Assembly: GCA_045542755.1 (NCBI GenBank)
Contig: JAZQLP010000048.1
Location: 1-16,533, forward strand
Length of the DNA: 16,533 bases
Source: JAZQLP01 sp045542755
GTDB lineage: Bacteria; Bacillota; Clostridia; Oscillospirales; UBA644
Direction of reading: 5' to 3'
This document shows, in pieces, positions 14,126-16,533 of this stretch (within the stretch, counting starts at the first letter, position 1; each line of letters starts with the position of its first letter). The position numbers were made by a program, and so were the translations under genes. The notes beneath the pieces were generated by a model. It was not told where the DNA came from and made no database searches. It was given only the letters and a program-made list of their open reading frames with translations.

Positions 14126-15154
14126 TCAAAAACACTTGTGTAATCTTTGATTTTTGCAATTATCCACCTTACCGCAATGGTAGCAAAGCTCATTTTTGCA
14201 GTATCCTTCGGCAAAAAACTCAGTTATATTATCAACGGTGGTTTCTGCGATATTATTAAGAGCCTCCTCTGTAAGGAAAGCCTGATGGGAAGTAACTATG
14301 ACGTTGGGCATGGATATGAGTCTGGCGAGTATATCGTCGTCAACTATATGCCCCGAGTAGTCCTCGAAGAATATATCCGACTCTTCCTCGTACACGTCAA
14401 GACAAGCGGCGCCAATTTTACGGGATTTTATACCCTCAAGGAGAGCCTCTGCATCCACAAGTCCGCCTCGGGAGGTATTGATAAGAACAACTCCCTTTTT
14501 CATGGACTCTATGGCTTTGGCATCAATTATATGCTTGGTAGTCTTAGTTAAAGGACAGTGAAGAGAAATAATATCGCTCTTTTCAAATATCTCATCTAAT
14601 TCCACGTACTTGACGCCTTCGGCGGAAGGATAGGGGTCATATGCCAGAACCTTCATTCCAAAGCCCTTGCAGATGTCAATAAACACTCTGCCAATCTTTC
14701 CCGTACCGACAACGCCTACCGTTTTGCCGTGAAGGTCAAAGCCGGTAAGACCGTTGAGGCTGAAGTTAAAGTCTTTGGTTCTTATATACGCCTTATGAAT
14801 ACGACGAATGGATGTCAGAAGCATAGCAATGGCGTGCTCTGCAACGGCGTAGGGGGAATATGCGGGAACGTGTACCACGTGAACCTTGCCGTAGGCGTAC
14901 TTAACGTCAACGTTATTATATCCCGCGCAACGAAGGGCAACTATCTTTATACCCAATTCATACAGTCTGTCAATAACAGCCTTATTTACGGTATCGTTAA
15001 CGAAAACGCATACTCCGTCACAGCCCGTGGCCAGGTCAACGGTATCCTCGTTAAGCTTTGTATCGTAAAACTTAAACCTTATCCCCTTCTCCTGACCGTA
15101 CTTTTCAAAAGAAGCTTTATCGTAAGGCTTTGTATCAAAAAAGGCAAATTTCAT
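14126..15154 (-). CDS. D-lactate dehydrogenase / D-2-hydroxyacid dehydrogenase with Cys-rich tail
   Basis: A 342-residue NAD-dependent enzyme of the D-2-hydroxyacid dehydrogenase family, closest in pattern to the fermentative D-LDHs that reduce pyruvate to D-lactate. It shows RCAGYNNVD (75-83), the NAD loop GTGKIG (150-155), the sequence TSRGGLVD with R229, DVYEEES with E258 and SHQAFLT with H290, matching the R/E/H catalytic set. After the last helix the protein has a 24-residue tail with five cysteines (C319, C324, C327, C333, C341), unlike the plain end of E. coli LdhA. The ATG follows GGAGG. It is the first gene of an operon with the tannase-family gene. D-lactate is the most likely product, but another 2-oxoacid cannot be excluded. 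Confidence 0.9.
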   Translation of the reverse strand: MKFAFFDTKPYDKASFEKYGQEKGIRFKFYDTKLNEDTVDLATGCDGVCVFVNDTVNKAVIDRLYELGIKIVALRCAGYNNVDVKYAYGKVHVVHVPAYSPYAVAEHAIAMLLTSIRRIHKAYIRTKDFNFSLNGLTGFDLHGKTVGVVGTGKIGRVFIDICKGFGMKVLAYDPYPSAEGVKYVELDEIFEKSDIISLHCPLTKTTKHIIDAKAIESMKKGVVLINTSRGGLVDAEALLEGIKSRKIGAACLDVYEEESDIFFEDYSGHIVDDDILARLISMPNVIVTSHQAFLTEEALNNIAETTVDNITEFFAEGYCKNELCYHCGKVDNCKNQRLHKCF

Positions 15155-15186
15155 ACCCGTCCTCCAAAGACGTAATTTATATTATC

Positions 15187-15192
15187 AGTATA
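15187..15192 (-). promoter_or_regulatory. Extended -10 promoter of the D-LDH / tannase operon
   Basis: On the minus strand TATACT preceded by TGTGG, a strong extended -10. The -35 position 17 bases upstream (TTTTCT) is poor, so this promoter probably depends on the TGn element or an activator. Confidence 0.6.
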
Positions 15193-15250
15193 CCACATTT
15201 TTACCCAAAAGAAAATAGAATACCAATGATTTTGCAAATATTTAAAGATT

Positions 15251-15272
15251 AGCCGCCCCTTACGGAGCGGCT
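15251..15272 (-). terminator. Probable terminator hairpin after the DUF3006-like gene
   Basis: A 9-bp stem, AGCCGCCCC (15251-15259) with GGAGCGGCT (15264-15272), with one G-U pair in the minus-strand RNA and a 4-base loop. It starts six bases after the stop codon of the small gene. The minus-strand tail (AATCTTTAAAT) is only partly T-rich, so efficiency may be modest. Confidence 0.65.
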
Positions 15273-15278
15273 GTTTAT

Positions 15279-15452
15279 TTATTGGATAATAGTATATTCA
15301 AACATTTCCCAATGTAGACGGGTACCCACGTCCACGCCCTGGGGAAGAAGAGCCAGAGCTATAAAAAGGTCCTCAGCGGAGGGGGTGCCTTCAAGTCGGA
15401 GATAGGCGTACTCCCCTTCTATTTTAACTACGGTATAGTTTTTAGGTTCCAT
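15279..15452 (-). CDS. Small DUF3006-like protein (57 aa)
   Basis: A short gene reading MEPKNYTVVKIEGEYAYLRL at its start and ending FEYTIIQ. The pattern V-x-K-I-E-G-E-Y-A-x-L near the N-terminus and A-L-L-P-Q-G-V-x-x-G-x-x-L in the middle resembles DUF3006 proteins, small beta-rich proteins of unknown function in Firmicutes. It starts three bases after the SDR stop codon (TAA GAT ATG) with an AAGAG site inside the SDR end, so it is almost surely co-transcribed and coupled. A terminator hairpin follows directly, which supports it as a true gene end. No cysteine, signal peptide or membrane segment is present. Function unknown. Confidence 0.75.
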   Translation of the reverse strand: MEPKNYTVVKIEGEYAYLRLEGTPSAEDLFIALALLPQGVDVGTRLHWEMFEYTIIQ

Positions 15453-15455
15453 ATC

Positions 15456-16283
15456 TTATCTCTTCTTTTTGAATTCCTTCATGCCGTGGGTGCTACCGCC
15501 GTCACAAAGCACGTCAACGCCTGCAAGATAGCCGTTTCTTTCATCGGCAACGGTTGCAAGTGCGTAGCCAAGCTCTTCGGGCTTACCCATACGCTCTTCA
15601 GCAGAGAAAGGAATGAGCATACCGCCGTCCTTTGCTTCAAGATTACCCATGTCGGTGGAGATAAGGCCGGGGCTGAGGGATACTACTCTTATACCCTTTT
15701 TGCCGTATTCAAATGCGGTCTTCTGGGCGTACCAAACCACGAAGTTCTTGGAAAGAGAGTATGCAAAACCGCTCTTCTGGTAGTCGGTCTTTGCAAGGTT
15801 GCTCTTTTTAATTATCTTTTTGATGAACTTTTCCTCATCGGTATCGGCAAGGAGATAGTCCTTCTTGTTAATTATAAAGGAAGGAAGAATGTAAGCGGAG
15901 TTGGATGCAACGTCAACGATAACGCTGCCGGGGTTCATGAGTTTAGAGAACTCCTCGTTAACGTAAACGGTACCGAGAGCGTTTACACGGAGAATCTTCT
16001 CGGGGTCTGCCATTGCGGGAGAAAGACCTGCGGAGTTGATAACGTTCTTTATCTCACCCAGGGATGCCGCATATTCGGCAAGTTCTCTTACGCTGTTTCT
16101 GTCGGAGGTGTCGCAAGCCTTTGCATAAGCCTCGCCGCCAAGCTCTTTTATGGCGTTTACTGCGTTTTCAAGCTTTGCAACGGTTCTGCCTGCAAGAACG
16201 ATTATCTTATCCTTGCACATAAGTTTTGCGGCTTCAAAGCCCATTCCGCTTCCGCCGCCGGTAATAACACATACGTTTTTCAT
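15456..16283 (-). CDS. SDR-family NAD(P)-dependent oxidoreductase
   Basis: A 275-residue short-chain dehydrogenase/reductase. It shows the cofactor loop TGGGSGMG (8-15), CDTSD with D58, NSAG (83-86), N101, the catalytic Ser in VASNSAY (S127 or S129), and YSLSK with Y175 and K179, then SPGLIST and DGGSTHG. The stretch between the catalytic Ser and Tyr is about 46 residues instead of the usual 12-13, because of a Lys-rich insertion at about 138-170. A similarly placed insertion is known in 3-alpha-hydroxysteroid dehydrogenase/carbonyl reductase of Comamonas. It may reduce a steroid-like or other bulky carbonyl, but this is inference. The ATG follows AAGGAG. It has its own promoter, and the 57-residue gene follows three bases later. 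Confidence 0.92.
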   Translation of the reverse strand: MKNVCVITGGGSGMGFEAAKLMCKDKIIVLAGRTVAKLENAVNAIKELGGEAYAKACDTSDRNSVRELAEYAASLGEIKNVINSAGLSPAMADPEKILRVNALGTVYVNEEFSKLMNPGSVIVDVASNSAYILPSFIINKKDYLLADTDEEKFIKKIIKKSNLAKTDYQKSGFAYSLSKNFVVWYAQKTAFEYGKKGIRVVSLSPGLISTDMGNLEAKDGGMLIPFSAEERMGKPEELGYALATVADERNGYLAGVDVLCDGGSTHGMKEFKKKR

Positions 16284-16337
16284 TGTGGATCTCCTTAATT
16301 TTATATGAAATATTTTTATACAAGCACATACACACGC

Positions 16338-16367
16338 ATTATATCACAAATAAGGCGTGAAAGTCAA
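16338..16367 (-). promoter_or_regulatory. Promoter of the SDR / DUF3006-like operon
   Basis: On the minus strand TTGACT, an 18-base spacer, TATAAT (perfect), with TGTGA before the -10, the same TGTGATATA core as in the lipoprotein promoter at 10638-10666. The leader is about 48 bases. Confidence 0.87.
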
Positions 16368-16389
16368 GAGTAGCAGAAGGGATTTTTAC

Positions 16390-16420
16390 AAAAAAATTGC
16401 CGCCCCTTTTGAGGGCGGCA
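16390..16420 (-). terminator. Intrinsic terminator of the gene entering from the right edge
   Basis: A perfect 8-bp GC-rich stem, TGCCGCCC (16398-16405) with GGGCGGCA (16413-16420), with a 7-base loop, followed on the minus strand by A and a run of T (16396-16390). It lies 13 bases after the stop codon of the truncated gene. Confidence 0.93.
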
Positions 16421-16433
16421 TAAATATCTTTAA

Positions 16434-16533
16434 TTATTCGGTTGTATAGTTATCAAAATAACCCTGGATATAAACGATGGGAGTACCTTTGTCGCCGGAA
16501 CCGGAGGTCAGGTCACAGAGGGAGCCGATAAGG
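16434..16533 (-). CDS. C-terminal fragment of an unidentified protein (runs off the right edge)
   Basis: The last 32 full codons of a minus-strand gene, ending TAA at 16436-16434. The visible protein includes LIGSLCDLTSGSGDKGTPIVYI and ends GYFDNYTTE. The frame is open to the window edge, codon choice matches its neighbours, and a clean terminator follows 13 bases later, which supports it as the true end of a gene. There is too little sequence to name a family. Confidence 0.65.
   Translation of the reverse strand, partial: LIGSLCDLTSGSGDKGTPIVYIQGYFDNYTTE

Noticed and set aside
14118..14159. Upstream ATG at 14159 for the tannase-family gene
   Set aside because: It overlaps the end of the D-LDH gene and has no site in front; the ATG at 14117 has GAGGA at good spacing.
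1..16533. tRNA genes, CRISPR arrays, insertion sequences, phage or defence genes
   Set aside because: No cloverleaf, regular direct repeats, transposase, integrase or known defence motifs were seen by eye. The gene set looks like ordinary chromosome; a tRNAscan or ISfinder search would settle it.

Overview
The window looks like chromosomal DNA from a low-to-middle G+C Gram-positive Clostridia-type anaerobe, possibly a gut Oscillospirales or Christensenellales-like lineage; the genus cannot be told from the sequence. The reasons are AAGGAG/GGAGG ribosome binding sites, sigma-A promoters with an extended -10, LiaF/DUF4097 envelope proteins, meso-diaminopimelate dehydrogenase, a fermentative D-lactate dehydrogenase and an M18 aminopeptidase. 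No tRNA, rRNA, CRISPR array, insertion sequence or phage gene was seen. Coding density is high, and no gene-free stretch exceeds about 200 bases.

Left part (1-5480). A truncated membrane-protein gene leaves on the minus strand. Divergent from it is a plus-strand operon of four genes: (i) a GrpB / pyrophosphatase-like / NUDIX three-domain protein, (ii) a fusion of threonylcarbamoyl-AMP synthase (TsaC/Sua5) with dephospho-CoA kinase (CoaE), (iii) an M18 aminopeptidase and (iv) an endonuclease/exonuclease/phosphatase-fold hydrolase. It has a strong promoter at 245-273 and ends in a strong hairpin terminator at 5445-5477.

Middle part (5481-8650). A convergent minus-strand unit runs ppa (inorganic pyrophosphatase), a LiaF-like membrane protein, a DUF4097 beta-solenoid membrane-anchored protein and ddh (DAP dehydrogenase). 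The last three genes overlap by 1-4 bases and look translationally coupled. They join an envelope-stress type sensor or adhesin pair to a peptidoglycan/lysine precursor enzyme.

Right part (8685-16533), all on the minus strand, is a series of short units, nearly all with their own promoter and most with a terminator: a coupled pair of serine hydrolases (SGNH and alpha/beta), a lipoprotein, a CPA2 cation/proton antiporter, a GtrA-family membrane protein, a D-lactate dehydrogenase plus cytoplasmic tannase/feruloyl-esterase-type hydrolase operon, and an SDR oxidoreductase followed by a 57-residue DUF3006-like protein. A truncated gene enters from the right edge.

The most interesting points are the two domain fusions in the first operon (GrpB lies beside CoaE here, but is fused to CoaE in mycobacteria), a tannase-family enzyme lacking the family's catalytic disulfide, a D-LDH with a cysteine-rich tail, an SDR with a long Ser-Tyr insertion, and a uniform set of TGn extended -10 promoters.
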